Notes: a model not told the origin generated them from the letters alone. DNA of 64,000 nucleotides from Flavobacteriales bacterium (GCA_020635515.1 JACJZS010000005.1:48501-112500), one strand, 5' to 3'; counted from the first letter of the stretch, positions 1 to 9,831 are shown. A program made the numbers and translations.

Positions 1-713
1 CCTAAAAATTCCATATCAGTTTCATTATCTCCTTCTTTGTAAGGAACTTTAAATCCACTTCCAAAATCAATGAATTTCAGATTTGGGAACTCTTTAGCTG
101 ATTCAAACAGAATTTCTGCACCATTCAAAAATACTTCAATATCTAAGATATCAGAACCAGTATGCATATGCAAACCTTCTATGTTCATTTTGGTATTCTG
201 AACCACTCTTTTTATATGAGGTAACTGATAAATAGAAATTCCAAATTTAGAATCTATATGACCTACCGATATTTTTGAATTTCCTCCTGCCATAATGTGT
301 GGATTCAAACGAATACAAACAGGATATTCGGGATATTCATGACCAAAAAGTTCCAATACGGAAAGATTATCAATATTTATTTTTACGCCAAGATTCATTG
401 CCTCTTCTATCTCTGAAAAAGAAACTCCATTTGGAGTAAAGATAATATCTTGAGGTTCAAAACCTGCTTTTAATGCTATTTTTGTTTCTTGTATAGAAAC
501 GGTATCAACTCCACTACCTAAGCTTTTAAATATTTTTAATATGTTTAAATTGGTATTTGACTTACAAGCATAATTAATTTTCAGATTCTCCACTTTAGAA
601 AAAGCAGAAGTAATTCTTTCGTACTGACTTTTAAATTTTTCTGAGTCGTAGATATACAACGGACTTCCAAACTCATCTGCAACATCTTCTAGTGCAACAT
701 TTTGTACTAACAT
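1..713 (-). CDS. lysA: diaminopimelate decarboxylase, 3' part cut by window edge
   Basis: The last step of lysine synthesis: PLP-dependent decarboxylation of meso-diaminopimelate to L-lysine in the cytoplasm. I translated the minus strand from the ATG at 711-713; 237 residues are visible of the roughly 400 usual for the family, and the C-terminal beta domain lies outside the window. The PLP-binding lysine is Lys51 in NYACKSNTN. Further family signs are the HMHTGSD stretch and FGSGFKVPYKEGD, which matches the glycine-rich phosphate loop (usually GGGxxxxY) but reads GSG here. It is the last gene of a minus-strand series priA-clpS-lysA but has its own promoter-like element about 20 bases upstream. 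A general alanine-racemase-fold decarboxylase is the only alternative, and the order of motifs favours LysA. Confidence 0.9.
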   Translation of the reverse strand, partial: MLVQNVALEDVADEFGSPLYIYDSEKFKSQYERITSAFSKVENLKINYACKSNTNLNILKIFKSLGSGVDTVSIQETKIALKAGFEPQDIIFTPNGVSFSEIEEAMNLGVKINIDNLSVLELFGHEYPEYPVCIRLNPHIMAGGNSKISVGHIDSKFGISIYQLPHIKRVVQNTKMNIEGLHMHTGSDILDIEVFLNGAEILFESAKEFPNLKFIDFGSGFKVPYKEGDNETDMEFL

Positions 714-729
714 AATTCAAAAATTTCTG

Positions 730-737
730 CGAAGATA
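730..737 (-). promoter_or_regulatory. candidate -7 element for lysA
   Basis: Reads TATCTTCG on the minus strand, one mismatch from the Bacteroidota -7 consensus TAnnTTTG. It would start a transcript near 724, about 10 bases before the ATG. No clear -33 TTTG is visible. Confidence 0.4.
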
Positions 738-819
738 AATTGATTATTCTAGTAAACTAATTTTTTGTTTAATTTTTAACAATTTGTTTGTTTTTTGATT
801 TTTTTCTATTGCCTTTTAG

Positions 820-1101
820 TTAAATAATTTCCGAAGTTAATCCACTTTGTAATAATTTTTTGTGACGCGGAAGTAAATCAGCTATACTTCCTGCTTTTAC
901 TTCGCATCTGCCTTTGAAGTGAATCAAAAAAGTACATTGTTCTGCTTGTTCTTGTGAGTGCTCACAAATGTTCATCAAACAGTTAATTACGAAATCAAAC
1001 GTATTAAAATCATCATTATGAATCACGATATGGTGTTTTTCTGTTTCGGCAACAAGTATATCCTCGTCAGTGTCGTATTCTCTCTTTGGATTATAACTCA
1101 T
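820..1101 (-). CDS. clpS: ATP-dependent Clp protease adaptor ClpS
   Basis: ClpS binds N-degron substrates and hands them to the ClpA/ClpC unfoldase. I chose the ATG at 1099-1101, giving 93 residues, normal for the family; two upstream in-frame ATGs (1131, 1173) lie at or upstream of the start point predicted from the -7 element at 1136-1143. The family core is clear: HHIVIHNDDFNTFDFVI (the N-degron pocket loop, usually LxNDDxTPMxFV) and the alanine/glutamate helix EHSQEQAEQCTFLIHFKG followed by the conserved Gly-Arg-Cys-Glu turn. It sits 103 bases downstream of priA and 106 bases upstream of lysA. Confidence 0.92.
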   Translation of the reverse strand: MSYNPKREYDTDEDILVAETEKHHIVIHNDDFNTFDFVINCLMNICEHSQEQAEQCTFLIHFKGRCEVKAGSIADLLPRHKKLLQSGLTSEII

Positions 1102-1135
1102 TTTCTGATTACTATTCTTGATTTCAAACATATTA

Positions 1136-1143
1136 CAAAGATA
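1136..1143 (-). promoter_or_regulatory. -7 element for clpS
   Basis: TATCTTTG on the minus strand, a perfect TAnnTTTG match. Predicted start near 1130 gives a leader of about 30 bases to the ATG at 1101 and argues against the longer reading frames. Confidence 0.6.
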
Positions 1144-1204
1144 AAAAAAGATCTTGTGAAATTCATAATGCATTATTATTTACGAATAAGATTTTTGAGA
1201 TAAT

Positions 1205-3658
1205 TTAATTAGGGTCTACATTTACGAATACTTGAGTTTGTTTGGTAGCTTTGTATTCTTGCAAGTAATTTATACTTTCTTGAATGAATTTTTTTGTTTT
1301 TGATGGAGAAAATACGTGTGGGAGTTTTACGGTAATTTTATTTATATACACGTTATTTATTTTGTTTACTTCGGGTTCTACGGGACCTAAAATATATTTT
1401 TCATCAATTCCTTTAGTTAAAATTTGGGTTAGAAAGATAGAGGTGGAACGAACCTTTTCTTGCTTTTTGTGTTTTAAAGTAATCTCAATTAGTTTTGAAT
1501 AAGGAGGATAGTTGAATTCTTTTCTTTCGTTAAGTAATTTTTTGTAAATAAGGTTTATTTCATTGTTTTTTAGGTGTTGAAAAAAATCGGAATTTTCGTT
1601 GTATGTTTGAATCAATACTTTTCCTATGTTACTTTTTCTTCCTGTTCTTCCACAGAGTTGAATGATGAGTTGCATTGCTTTTTCTTCTGCTCTAAAGTCG
1701 GAAAGTTGAAGTAGGGAGTCCGCTCGAATTATGCCAACCAAACCAATGGAATCGAAATCTAAACCTTTGCTCATCATTTGTGTTCCTACAAGAATATCGA
1801 TTTCTTTTAGGTTCATTTTTTCAAATAATTTCTCATACGCATTTTTTCTTCTCATGGTATCCAAATCCATTCGTTCTATTTTTTTTGAATGAAATAAGTC
1901 TACGAGTTGTTCTTCTATGCTTTGCGTGCCGATTCCTTTTGTGGTTATTTTAGGAGAGTTGCACACTTTGCAGTTTTTTGTTTTTGATTCTTTGTATCCG
2001 CAATAGTGACATTTTAAATCGTTTGAAAATTTATGATACGTTAGGTTTACGTTGCAGTTGGGACAATTTGGAGAAAAACCGCAGGTTTCGCATTCAAGTA
2101 TAGGAGAGAAGCCACGGCGATTCATAAAAATAAGAACCTGTTGTTTTTTGTTGAGTGTTTCTTCTATTTCATTTTTCAGTTTCACAGAAAAATCTCCTAT
2201 GATTTCATTTTCTTGTGAGGTATTTCTAAGTGAAATTAATTCTATTTCGGGAGAATATGTATTTCCATATCGTTCGGTAAGTTTTACGATTTCTAATTTT
2301 CTTTTTTGAGTAGAATAGATGCTTTCTAGTGATGGTGTTGCGGTTCCTAGTAGACAATTAGCTGAAAAATAATTTGCAAGATACAACGCACAGTCGCGAG
2401 TGTTAAAGCATGGTTTGGAATTGTTTTTTTTGTATTTGGAGTCGTGTTCTTCGTCAACAATGATTAATCCTAAATTTAAAAAAGGAAGGTAAATTGAGTT
2501 CTGAGTTCCTATAATTATATTGTACTTTCCGAGTAAGGAATTCATCCAAACCTCTACTTTTTCGTTGGTGGATAATTTTTGATGATAGATTCCTACTTGT
2601 TCTCCAAATATTTTCTGAACACGGTGAATTATTTGTGTTGCAATGGAAATTTCAGGAAGAAGTAATAAAACTTGTTTCCCATTTTTGAGTTGATTTTCTA
2701 TTTGATGAAAATAAATCTCTGTTTTTCCTGAGGAAGAAACTCCATAAAGAAGAACATTTTTTTTGTTGGTAAAGTATTTTGTTATTTCGTTATTTGCTTT
2801 TTGTTGTGCTTGGGTAAGAGTTGTAAGTTTTTCTGTTGTTTTATCTTGAAAAGAAATTCTGTCGATATTTGAATAATAAACTTCTAGAATTTGTTTTTTT
2901 TCTAACGCTTTTAAAATTGCAAGAGAGGAATTTGTTTTTTCTAGTAGTTCTTTTTTTTGTATCGGTTTATTAGTTTGGTTTTTAATGCTTAAAAATTGCA
3001 AAAGTAAATTTCGTTGTTTGTCTATTTTGTCAATTTGTAGTAAAATTTCTTTTAAGTTAGTTGGATTTTGTTCTAAGTTAGAATGAAGTTTTACAAAAGC
3101 CAATTGTTTTCTTGTGTATTTAGGTGTTATTTTTTCATCTATTTCTAAGTATTTGTTTTCGTATAAATATTTTAAAGCAGAAAGAATATTTTTTTTGGGA
3201 ATGAAACTTTCTATTTCTTTTACATTTAAAGAAGTTTTATTGATTAAGTTTTGAATAATTAATGTTTCGAACTCGTCTAGGTTTTCTAAATTTACGTTTT
3301 TTACATCTCTGAGCCGAATGTATGTTTCACTTTCTAACTTTAATGCTGACGGAATAGCATCTCTATAAACTTCACCTAGTGAACACATATAGTATTCGGA
3401 AATAAACTTCCATAAATCCAATTGTTCTTTTGTGACAATTGGTTGTGTATCTAATAATGAAATAATTGGTTTTACGGAATAATTTTCTGGTTTATTTGTA
3501 TGAATGGATTCTACAATTCCTGTGTATAGTTTTTTTCCATTGAATTCAACAACCGCACGGAAACCAATATCTATTTGAGTTAAAAACTCTTTAGGAATAT
3601 GATACGTAAATGTATCTGCTACCGAAAGAGGAAGAATGATTTGAGCATAGGAATCCAT
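1205..3658 (-). CDS. priA: primosomal protein N' (replication restart helicase PriA)
   Basis: PriA recognises collapsed replication forks, unwinds the lagging arm and reloads the replisome. The 817-residue length is normal for Bacteroidota PriA. The N-terminal 3'-DNA-binding domain (about residues 1-100) is followed by a helicase core: Walker A GVSSSGKTE near residue 305, DEEH box near 401, and a zinc-binding insertion near 520-570 whose eight cysteines come as four CxxC pairs (CETC, CPNC, CHYC, CKVC). Helicase motif VI is seen in QLCGRTGRKSNIG. ZIP transporter and priA are transcribed in the same direction with 47 bases between them. The Walker A reads GVSSSGKT where many PriA proteins have GVTGSGKT, a conservative change. 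Confidence 0.96.
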   Translation of the reverse strand: MDSYAQIILPLSVADTFTYHIPKEFLTQIDIGFRAVVEFNGKKLYTGIVESIHTNKPENYSVKPIISLLDTQPIVTKEQLDLWKFISEYYMCSLGEVYRDAIPSALKLESETYIRLRDVKNVNLENLDEFETLIIQNLINKTSLNVKEIESFIPKKNILSALKYLYENKYLEIDEKITPKYTRKQLAFVKLHSNLEQNPTNLKEILLQIDKIDKQRNLLLQFLSIKNQTNKPIQKKELLEKTNSSLAILKALEKKQILEVYYSNIDRISFQDKTTEKLTTLTQAQQKANNEITKYFTNKKNVLLYGVSSSGKTEIYFHQIENQLKNGKQVLLLLPEISIATQIIHRVQKIFGEQVGIYHQKLSTNEKVEVWMNSLLGKYNIIIGTQNSIYLPFLNLGLIIVDEEHDSKYKKNNSKPCFNTRDCALYLANYFSANCLLGTATPSLESIYSTQKRKLEIVKLTERYGNTYSPEIELISLRNTSQENEIIGDFSVKLKNEIEETLNKKQQVLIFMNRRGFSPILECETCGFSPNCPNCNVNLTYHKFSNDLKCHYCGYKESKTKNCKVCNSPKITTKGIGTQSIEEQLVDLFHSKKIERMDLDTMRRKNAYEKLFEKMNLKEIDILVGTQMMSKGLDFDSIGLVGIIRADSLLQLSDFRAEEKAMQLIIQLCGRTGRKSNIGKVLIQTYNENSDFFQHLKNNEINLIYKKLLNERKEFNYPPYSKLIEITLKHKKQEKVRSTSIFLTQILTKGIDEKYILGPVEPEVNKINNVYINKITVKLPHVFSPSKTKKFIQESINYLQEYKATKQTQVFVNVDPN

Positions 3659-3705
3659 TGAGTTGTATTGAATTTCACTTGCAAGTTATGAAAAAGTTAT
3701 TGATT

Positions 3706-4536
3706 TTAACCTAAACCAACGTCGAGCGACATCATAATAATAAACCCGAGTATAAATCCTAAAGTTGCTAAATCGGTATTTTTTTCTAGTTGTGTTTCTG
3801 GGATTACTTCTTCTATTACAACAAAAACCATAGCACCTGCGGCAAAAGCTAATGCGTATGGTAACATTGGTTGAAAAAAGAATACAGCAAAAGCTCCGAG
3901 TACTCCAGCAATTGGTTCTACAATTGCAGAAAGTTGACCATAAAAAAAAGATTTTCTACGCGACATATTTTGTCTTCTTAATGGCATGGAAACAGCAATA
4001 CCTTCAGGGAAATTTTGCAATCCGATACCAATGGCAAGTGTAACGGCTCCTATATACGTAGCTCCATCTAGACCAATCGAAGCAGCACCAAAAAGAACTC
4101 CTACAGCTAATCCTTCAGGAATATTGTGTAAGGTAATTGCTAAAATAAGTAAGGTAGTTCGGTGCAACTTGCTTTTAATTCCCTCTTTATTTTTTTCTTT
4201 AAAATTAATATGTAAGTGAGGCATTACTTTATCTAAACCAAACATAAACAAAGAGCCTAGAAGAAATCCCACGGCAGAAGGAATGACTTTTTGAAATCCT
4301 TCGCCTTTACTCATTTCTATTGCTGGATTTAATAAAGACCAAAAACTAGCAGCAATCATAACTCCACCTGTAAAACCTAACATCATATCAAAAAATGTTC
4401 GATTTATCTTTTTGAAGAAAAATACCACAGACGCACCTAGGGCAGTTACGAACCAAGTGAATAGAGTGGCATATAAAGCTGCGATTACAGAGGGTTGATT
4501 TTCTAAAAATGTAATTAAATCGTTCATATAATGCAT
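3706..4536 (-). CDS. ZIP-family metal transporter
   Basis: Predicted inner-membrane importer for divalent cations (Zn, Mn or Fe) of the ZIP/ZupT family, 276 residues with about eight membrane segments. The two metal-site helices are obvious: HNIPEGLAVGV near residue 137 and NFPEGIAVSMPLRR near residue 175, the latter with Asn in place of the first His as in GufA-type members. A histidine pair (HLH) sits in the cytoplasmic loop near residue 107. The ATG at 4534-4536 is used; an ATG three codons later (4527) is equally possible. The promoter region holds an 18-bp perfect palindrome, so expression is probably metal-regulated. Which metal is carried cannot be read from sequence. Confidence 0.88.
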   Translation of the reverse strand: MHYMNDLITFLENQPSVIAALYATLFTWFVTALGASVVFFFKKINRTFFDMMLGFTGGVMIAASFWSLLNPAIEMSKGEGFQKVIPSAVGFLLGSLFMFGLDKVMPHLHINFKEKNKEGIKSKLHRTTLLILAITLHNIPEGLAVGVLFGAASIGLDGATYIGAVTLAIGIGLQNFPEGIAVSMPLRRQNMSRRKSFFYGQLSAIVEPIAGVLGAFAVFFFQPMLPYALAFAAGAMVFVVIEEVIPETQLEKNTDLATLGFILGFIIMMSLDVGLG

Positions 4537-4544
4537 AATTTTTA

Positions 4545-4562
4545 TTTTAGGTATACCTAAAA
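4545..4562 (-). promoter_or_regulatory. palindromic operator, DtxR/MntR-like
   Basis: TTTTAGGTATACCTAAAA is a perfect 18-bp palindrome centred between 4553 and 4554, 9 bases before the ATG of the ZIP gene and directly downstream of its -7 element, where a bound repressor would block initiation. Its TTAGG/CCTAA half-sites resemble those of DtxR/MntR-family metalloregulators. Regulator identity is inference; none is encoded in the window. Confidence 0.65.
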
Positions 4563-4570
4563 AATGAATA

Positions 4571-4578
4571 CAAATATA
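4571..4578 (-). promoter_or_regulatory. -7 element for the ZIP transporter gene
   Basis: TATATTTG on the minus strand, a perfect TAnnTTTG match. The start point would fall near 4564, immediately beside the palindrome at 4545-4562. Confidence 0.5.
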
Positions 4579-4730
4579 CTTTTTTTTATTAATGTATAAA
4601 ATACAAAAATAACTATTTATAGAGTTAGTGTATTTTTTCCAATTTCTTAATTGTGTTAATTCTACCTTTTCCTATGGTTGTATAGTATTTTTTTGTATAT
4701 TAGAGCTACAACAACTCTAAATACTTAAAT

Positions 4731-7700
4731 ATGAAAAAGATATGTACCTCCTTTATGGTGGTGGTAGCTTGTATACTAAGTTATTCACAATCCTGTTTGC
4801 CTGATATTAGTGTAAACGAAATTCACTCCCAAGATGCAATCATTCCCATAAGTTGCGATAATCCTTTAAATGATGAAAACTGCCTTGAACTAGAGGTGGA
4901 ATACACAGAATTGAAATCTACATCTGATTATATGGTATCTTCTATTCCGTATAGTCCAGTAGCTGGTTTTAACGAAGGGAATCGATTAAATTTGTACGAA
5001 GAAGATAAATTTAGTAATGCAATTCCGTTACCGTTTAAATTTTGTTTTTATGGAGAAACGTACGAAGAACTTGTAATTGGTAACAATGGTTTGGTAAGTT
5101 TTGACACTTCTTTAGCAAACGAAGATTGTCCTTGGTATATTTCAGGAAGTATACCTGATGAGAACTTAGTTAGAAATGCAATTTTTGGATCTTTCCATGA
5201 TATGTCTAATGTTTCGCTTACTTGTGATGATGATCCTAGCACGCCATACAATGACTGTGGGGAAATATATACGAAAACTATTGGTGTGGCACCATGCAGA
5301 ATATTTGTGATTAATTTTCACAATATGACTTTGTTTAACTGTAAAGATAAAAAAAGTACTTTTCAGATTGCTTTGCATGAATCCACTAATGATATAGAAG
5401 TTTATATAGAATCAAAACCTGAGAGTTGTGAAGGAGCAAAAGAAAAAAGAGCTTTAGTTGGGATTCAAGATAAAATGGGGAATAAAGGGGTTTTTCCTCA
5501 AGGGAGAAATACATCTTCTTGGGAAGCATCAAACGAAGCATGGAAGTTTAAACCTAATGGAGATATGCAAGTTTCATTTAAGTGGACGGATAAAAATGGA
5601 AAAGTGGTTTCTACAAAACAAAATCCAGTATTGTGTGAATTAGAAGATAATTATAAAATAAATTTAGAAACTACCTTTTATACTTGTAGTAATAACAATG
5701 TAATCATTAACAGAGAATATACAATAAAGTTTTCTGAGGATTATCCGCTTGCTCGCAACATTAATCATGAGTTATGTGATGTAAATAAAGATGGTGTAGA
5801 GAGTTTTCTTTTAAACAGCTTGGATTCTACAATTCTTGAAGGAAAGACAGGTTTTGTTATTTCATATTATAATGCTGAGGGAGACGCAGAGAACAAATTA
5901 AATCCCATAACCAATCCTATAATAGCGACATCTACCAATAAAACTTTTTATTATAGAATGGAAAGTAGAGAGGATTGCTTTGCAGTTTATAAAGCTAATG
6001 TAAAGTTGGCTCCAAATCCTCAAAATCAATTAAAATCCCCTTATTTGGTATGCGATGTAGGTAATAACGGTATAGAAAATATAGATTTATTAACATTAAA
6101 CCCAATAATAGCAGGGAATCAAAATAGTTTAACCATTGAGTTTTATAAAACACAAGCAGATGCAGAAGGCAGTATAAGCTCTATTACAAACTTCAATGTA
6201 CAATCAAATTCATCTGTTTTTGTGAAAATATCTAGAGATGGAGGTTGTAGTACTATTGATGAAATTAAGTTTGAACTTGTTTCTACGCCACAATCAGTAA
6301 ATATTCAAGGAGAAACATTATGTTATATGCCTAATGCTCCTATAAATATAAGACATGATTTTACGAAATATGAAAATCAGATTCCAGATTTTAAGAATTC
6401 TTCCTTTGTTTACTACTTAACAAAAGAAGATGCTCAAAACGATACGCAAAGAGTAGAAAATCCTAAATCAATAAACATTACTTCGAATCCTTTTATGGTA
6501 TATATAAGAACATACAACAGCACAACAAAATGTTACTCTATAAGTACAATAAAAATAAATTTAAATGAGTCTTTTGAAACGATAGACGAAAAATTGAATG
6601 CCTGTGATGTAGATGGAGATGAGGTAGAAACGTTTAATTTGACTACTGCAATTTCTTCTATGATTCCTTCTACTGCAAATAAGGAAGTTAGTTACTACCA
6701 AAATTACTACGATGCTTTAAATAATAATATTAATAAAAAAATAGCGACAGCAAATACTCTTGCATATACGGCAAAAGATAAAACGTACATTTATGTACGA
6801 TTTCAAGATACGATTTCTGGTTGTGTATCTATTGCTAAGATTATTTTGAATGTATTTCCTATTCCAGAGCCAAGTTCTAAAGTTATAACCATATGTGTTG
6901 ACGATATAACTTCAAGTCAAAGCATAGATTTGGAATCGTATTCTTTGGTATTGACCAAACATGGAGAATATGTAGATGCCTTATGGTTTAAGAATGAATC
7001 TGATGCGGTTGCAAATACAAATTCATTATCCAGTTATTTAGCAAAAGATGGCGATACTATTTGGGTAAGATTATTCTCTACAGAAACAGATTGCTGGGAA
7101 GTATATCCTATAGAGATAGAATTTTTACAGAAAGGAGAAGTAGTAAACCTTAATCCATATACAATTCAATATTGTAATCAACTTAATGACAATGAGGAGT
7201 ATATAGATTTAACGAGTTATAGTTCTGATATGTTTAGAAATTACGCAGTTACTAATGTAGTGTTCTATAAAAAATACGAAAACGGACAATTATTATCTCC
7301 TATTGCTAATCCTAGTACATACAATGTTGTTGGTTCCGACGTAATTTATGCGGAAGGTGTTAAAAATATATGTGCTTCTTCTGTACAGGTAATTAATCTT
7401 ATTCAGAACGAAGTGGTAGATTTTAAAAATGCAAGAGTGGAATTTTGTGATGAGCATAATCAAGGGAAAATAAATGTAAATATAAACTCATACCTCTCAG
7501 AAATGAGTAGCGATTACAAGAATTACAAAGTAACATTATTTAAAACATACGAATCAGCAATAGATAATAATTCCGCAGACATTGTATCTAATCCTACAAA
7601 TTATGAAATTAAAACAGGAAACAATGATGTGTATGTGAGAATGGAAAATACCATCGGTTGCTTTAATGTAAAATACATTCGTTTTGAGTTGAAAAATTAT

Positions 7701-9788
7701 CCTAAAGAAGTAGATTTAGTTAAAATTTGTGATAACGAAAATGATTTGGTAGAAAATGATTTTATGTTATCAAGTGTTAATAATCAAATAAGTTCAGGGA
7801 TTGGAGGTGTAAATGTTAAGTACTATGAGAGTTTATCCGACGCAGAAAGCAATTCTAATGCGATACAGAATTATACAATTACATCTACTACGAAATTATT
7901 TGTAAAAGCATCTAACGGGATATGCAGTACGATAAGTGAGATTTCTTTTGAATTTATTCCTGCTTCTGTAATTAAAAAAGAATTTGTAGATAAAATCTGT
8001 GATAACAATAACGATGGATTCGAGATAGTAGACCTTACCTTGTACAATTCCAACTTTGTTAATGATGTTACACTTTACACATTTGAGTATTTTCCAACGG
8101 AAACAGATGCTATAAACAATACCAATAAAATAACAAAACCTACAGAGCATAAAGTTACAGATACTGATTATGTAAGATATATAAGAGTTTATAATTCAAA
8201 TAAGTGTTATAGCATTGCTAAGTTGTCGGTAGTTTTAGATCGTAAAATTCTAGCGATAGATGCAGAGTTACAGTATGTGTGTGATGTTTATTCCAATACG
8301 ACTGCTTATGTAGATTTAGAAAGTTACATTCCAAAAATGATTGATGATACCACAGGTTTAGATATTGCTTTTTATAAATATTATGAAGAAGCTATGGCAA
8401 ATAAGCTAGAAAGTAAAATTCAAAATACTACTAATTATAAGTTAGACGCCATTAGCAATGTTATTTATGTTCGATTCTTTAATCCTGAGTTAGGTTGTTA
8501 TTCCATTAAAAAAATCCCAATTCGATTACAATTACCTCCCAAATTAGTTGTTTCGGAGTATTTTATTTGCGATACTGATTTTAATGGATTTTATGATTTA
8601 GAGTTAGACGAATTGAATTCTTTAGTGATTAAAAATCATCAAGATTATAACTTTACGTATTATTTATCTCAATCAGATGCCATAAATAAAACCAATCTTA
8701 TTAACGCATCAAAAAGATATGAAACCAATGTTCCTATTAACATTTACATTAATGTAGATAATGGAGTTTGTGAGGAAACTACATTTGTTACCTTAAAGCC
8801 AAATGTAGTTACACCTATAAAGAGTATTCATATATTCTATACGGATTGTGAAGAAGATGATAATCATTTTACACTTAATTTAAATCAGTTTAAATCTCAG
8901 TTTGTAGATGATATTTCTAATACTGTGTTTAGATACTACACGTCAAGAACTGATGCAGATAAAGAAATAAACCCGATTTCAAACCCAAATCAGTTTTGGG
9001 TTACCAATCAAACTATTTATGTAAGAATTACTTCAGGTGGATTGTGTCCTGTTATAGGAGAAATAGAAGTGAAAGTAAAAAGAAAACCTGTTATTCCAAT
9101 GGAGAGCAAAGTAGAGTTTTGCGTAGGTACTTCTGTGGAAATTGATGCAGGTCTTAATTTACCTAAAGAAAATTATGTATGGAATCACGGAAAAATAGGA
9201 AAGAATATCGTTGAAAGTATTCCAGGGATTTATACCGTAAATGTAACAGGAGAGAATGGTTGTGTGGCAAGCAAAAGTATAGAATTGGTTCATATTGAAG
9301 CTCCCGTAATAGAACAGCTTGTTGTTACGGGAAACAACGTACAAGTGATTGCTAGTGACGGACAAAATGAAGTAGCATTAGTTGCTTATTCTGTAAATCA
9401 AGGACATACATGGGAATCCGCAAATGTATTTAGTGATTTATCTCCAGGGAAACATACGTTTATTGTTAAAAACTTAATCACAGGTTGCATTAGCTTGCCT
9501 AAATCTACAATAGTTATTGATATTAAAAATTTCATTTCTCCAAGTACAACGGATAATAAAAATGATATTTGGACTTTGGAAAATTTAGATGTTTTTGAAG
9601 GTAAAAAATCAAGTATCATTATTTTTGATAGATATGGAAAAGTAGTATATTCTGATGAGAGTTCGTCTAGGTTTGTTTGGGACGGACACTTCGCAGGACG
9701 ACCTCTTCCTTCTACTACGTATTGGTATAAAATAGAACTTGCCGACGGAAGAAAAATAGATGGATTTATTGTTGTGAAGAATAGATAA
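4731..9788 (+). CDS. giant secreted repeat protein with T9SS type B sorting domain
   Basis: A 1685-residue cell-surface or secreted protein. Residues 1-20 form a signal peptide. Residues about 90-290 hold a cysteine-rich N-terminal domain with the motif LVIGNNGLVSFD common in large Bacteroidota surface proteins. Residues about 348-1463 are twelve divergent repeats of ~93 residues. A different, PKD/Ig-like section (with VWNHGKIG and GIYTVNVTGENGC) follows, and the last ~85 residues (from FISPSTTDNKNDIWTLENL through FDRYGKVVYS to GFIVVKNR) are a classic type B sorting domain (CHU_C/TIGR04131) recognised by the type IX secretion system. It is a single-gene unit: upstream genes run the other way and a strong terminator follows. 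An adhesin role is inference. No enzymatic motif is visible. Confidence 0.9.
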   Translation: MKKICTSFMVVVACILSYSQSCLPDISVNEIHSQDAIIPISCDNPLNDENCLELEVEYTELKSTSDYMVSSIPYSPVAGFNEGNRLNLYEEDKFSNAIPLPFKFCFYGETYEELVIGNNGLVSFDTSLANEDCPWYISGSIPDENLVRNAIFGSFHDMSNVSLTCDDDPSTPYNDCGEIYTKTIGVAPCRIFVINFHNMTLFNCKDKKSTFQIALHESTNDIEVYIESKPESCEGAKEKRALVGIQDKMGNKGVFPQGRNTSSWEASNEAWKFKPNGDMQVSFKWTDKNGKVVSTKQNPVLCELEDNYKINLETTFYTCSNNNVIINREYTIKFSEDYPLARNINHELCDVNKDGVESFLLNSLDSTILEGKTGFVISYYNAEGDAENKLNPITNPIIATSTNKTFYYRMESREDCFAVYKANVKLAPNPQNQLKSPYLVCDVGNNGIENIDLLTLNPIIAGNQNSLTIEFYKTQADAEGSISSITNFNVQSNSSVFVKISRDGGCSTIDEIKFELVSTPQSVNIQGETLCYMPNAPINIRHDFTKYENQIPDFKNSSFVYYLTKEDAQNDTQRVENPKSINITSNPFMVYIRTYNSTTKCYSISTIKINLNESFETIDEKLNACDVDGDEVETFNLTTAISSMIPSTANKEVSYYQNYYDALNNNINKKIATANTLAYTAKDKTYIYVRFQDTISGCVSIAKIILNVFPIPEPSSKVITICVDDITSSQSIDLESYSLVLTKHGEYVDALWFKNESDAVANTNSLSSYLAKDGDTIWVRLFSTETDCWEVYPIEIEFLQKGEVVNLNPYTIQYCNQLNDNEEYIDLTSYSSDMFRNYAVTNVVFYKKYENGQLLSPIANPSTYNVVGSDVIYAEGVKNICASSVQVINLIQNEVVDFKNARVEFCDEHNQGKINVNINSYLSEMSSDYKNYKVTLFKTYESAIDNNSADIVSNPTNYEIKTGNNDVYVRMENTIGCFNVKYIRFELKNYPKEVDLVKICDNENDLVENDFMLSSVNNQISSGIGGVNVKYYESLSDAESNSNAIQNYTITSTTKLFVKASNGICSTISEISFEFIPASVIKKEFVDKICDNNNDGFEIVDLTLYNSNFVNDVTLYTFEYFPTETDAINNTNKITKPTEHKVTDTDYVRYIRVYNSNKCYSIAKLSVVLDRKILAIDAELQYVCDVYSNTTAYVDLESYIPKMIDDTTGLDIAFYKYYEEAMANKLESKIQNTTNYKLDAISNVIYVRFFNPELGCYSIKKIPIRLQLPPKLVVSEYFICDTDFNGFYDLELDELNSLVIKNHQDYNFTYYLSQSDAINKTNLINASKRYETNVPINIYINVDNGVCEETTFVTLKPNVVTPIKSIHIFYTDCEEDDNHFTLNLNQFKSQFVDDISNTVFRYYTSRTDADKEINPISNPNQFWVTNQTIYVRITSGGLCPVIGEIEVKVKRKPVIPMESKVEFCVGTSVEIDAGLNLPKENYVWNHGKIGKNIVESIPGIYTVNVTGENGCVASKSIELVHIEAPVIEQLVVTGNNVQVIASDGQNEVALVAYSVNQGHTWESANVFSDLSPGKHTFIVKNLITGCISLPKSTIVIDIKNFISPSTTDNKNDIWTLENLDVFEGKKSSIIIFDRYGKVVYSDESSSRFVWDGHFAGRPLPSTTYWYKIELADGRKIDGFIVVKNR
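5772..9119 (+). repeat. twelve divergent ~93-codon protein repeats
   Basis: Each unit opens with a Cys-Asp (often ICDNNNDG or CDVDGDE, resembling an acidic calcium-type loop), then a strand/helix containing YY or FY, a DA dipeptide in a SQSDAINKTN-like stretch, a NPxxY-like turn, an aromatic strand IYVR, and a second cysteine in GCYSI before an alternating hydrophobic strand. The two cysteines per unit suggest one disulfide each. Units are so diverged that the DNA shows no tandem identity, so the array is old rather than recently expanded. Confidence 0.8.
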
Positions 9789-9831
9789 AGTTAACCATAG
9801 TGTAATACTAGAGTTGTGTATTTTTTATTTG

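Noticed and set aside
4700..4720. 6-bp inverted repeat TTAGAG/CTCTAA before the giant secreted protein gene
   Set aside because: Too short in AT-rich DNA to support an operator or terminator; no other evidence.
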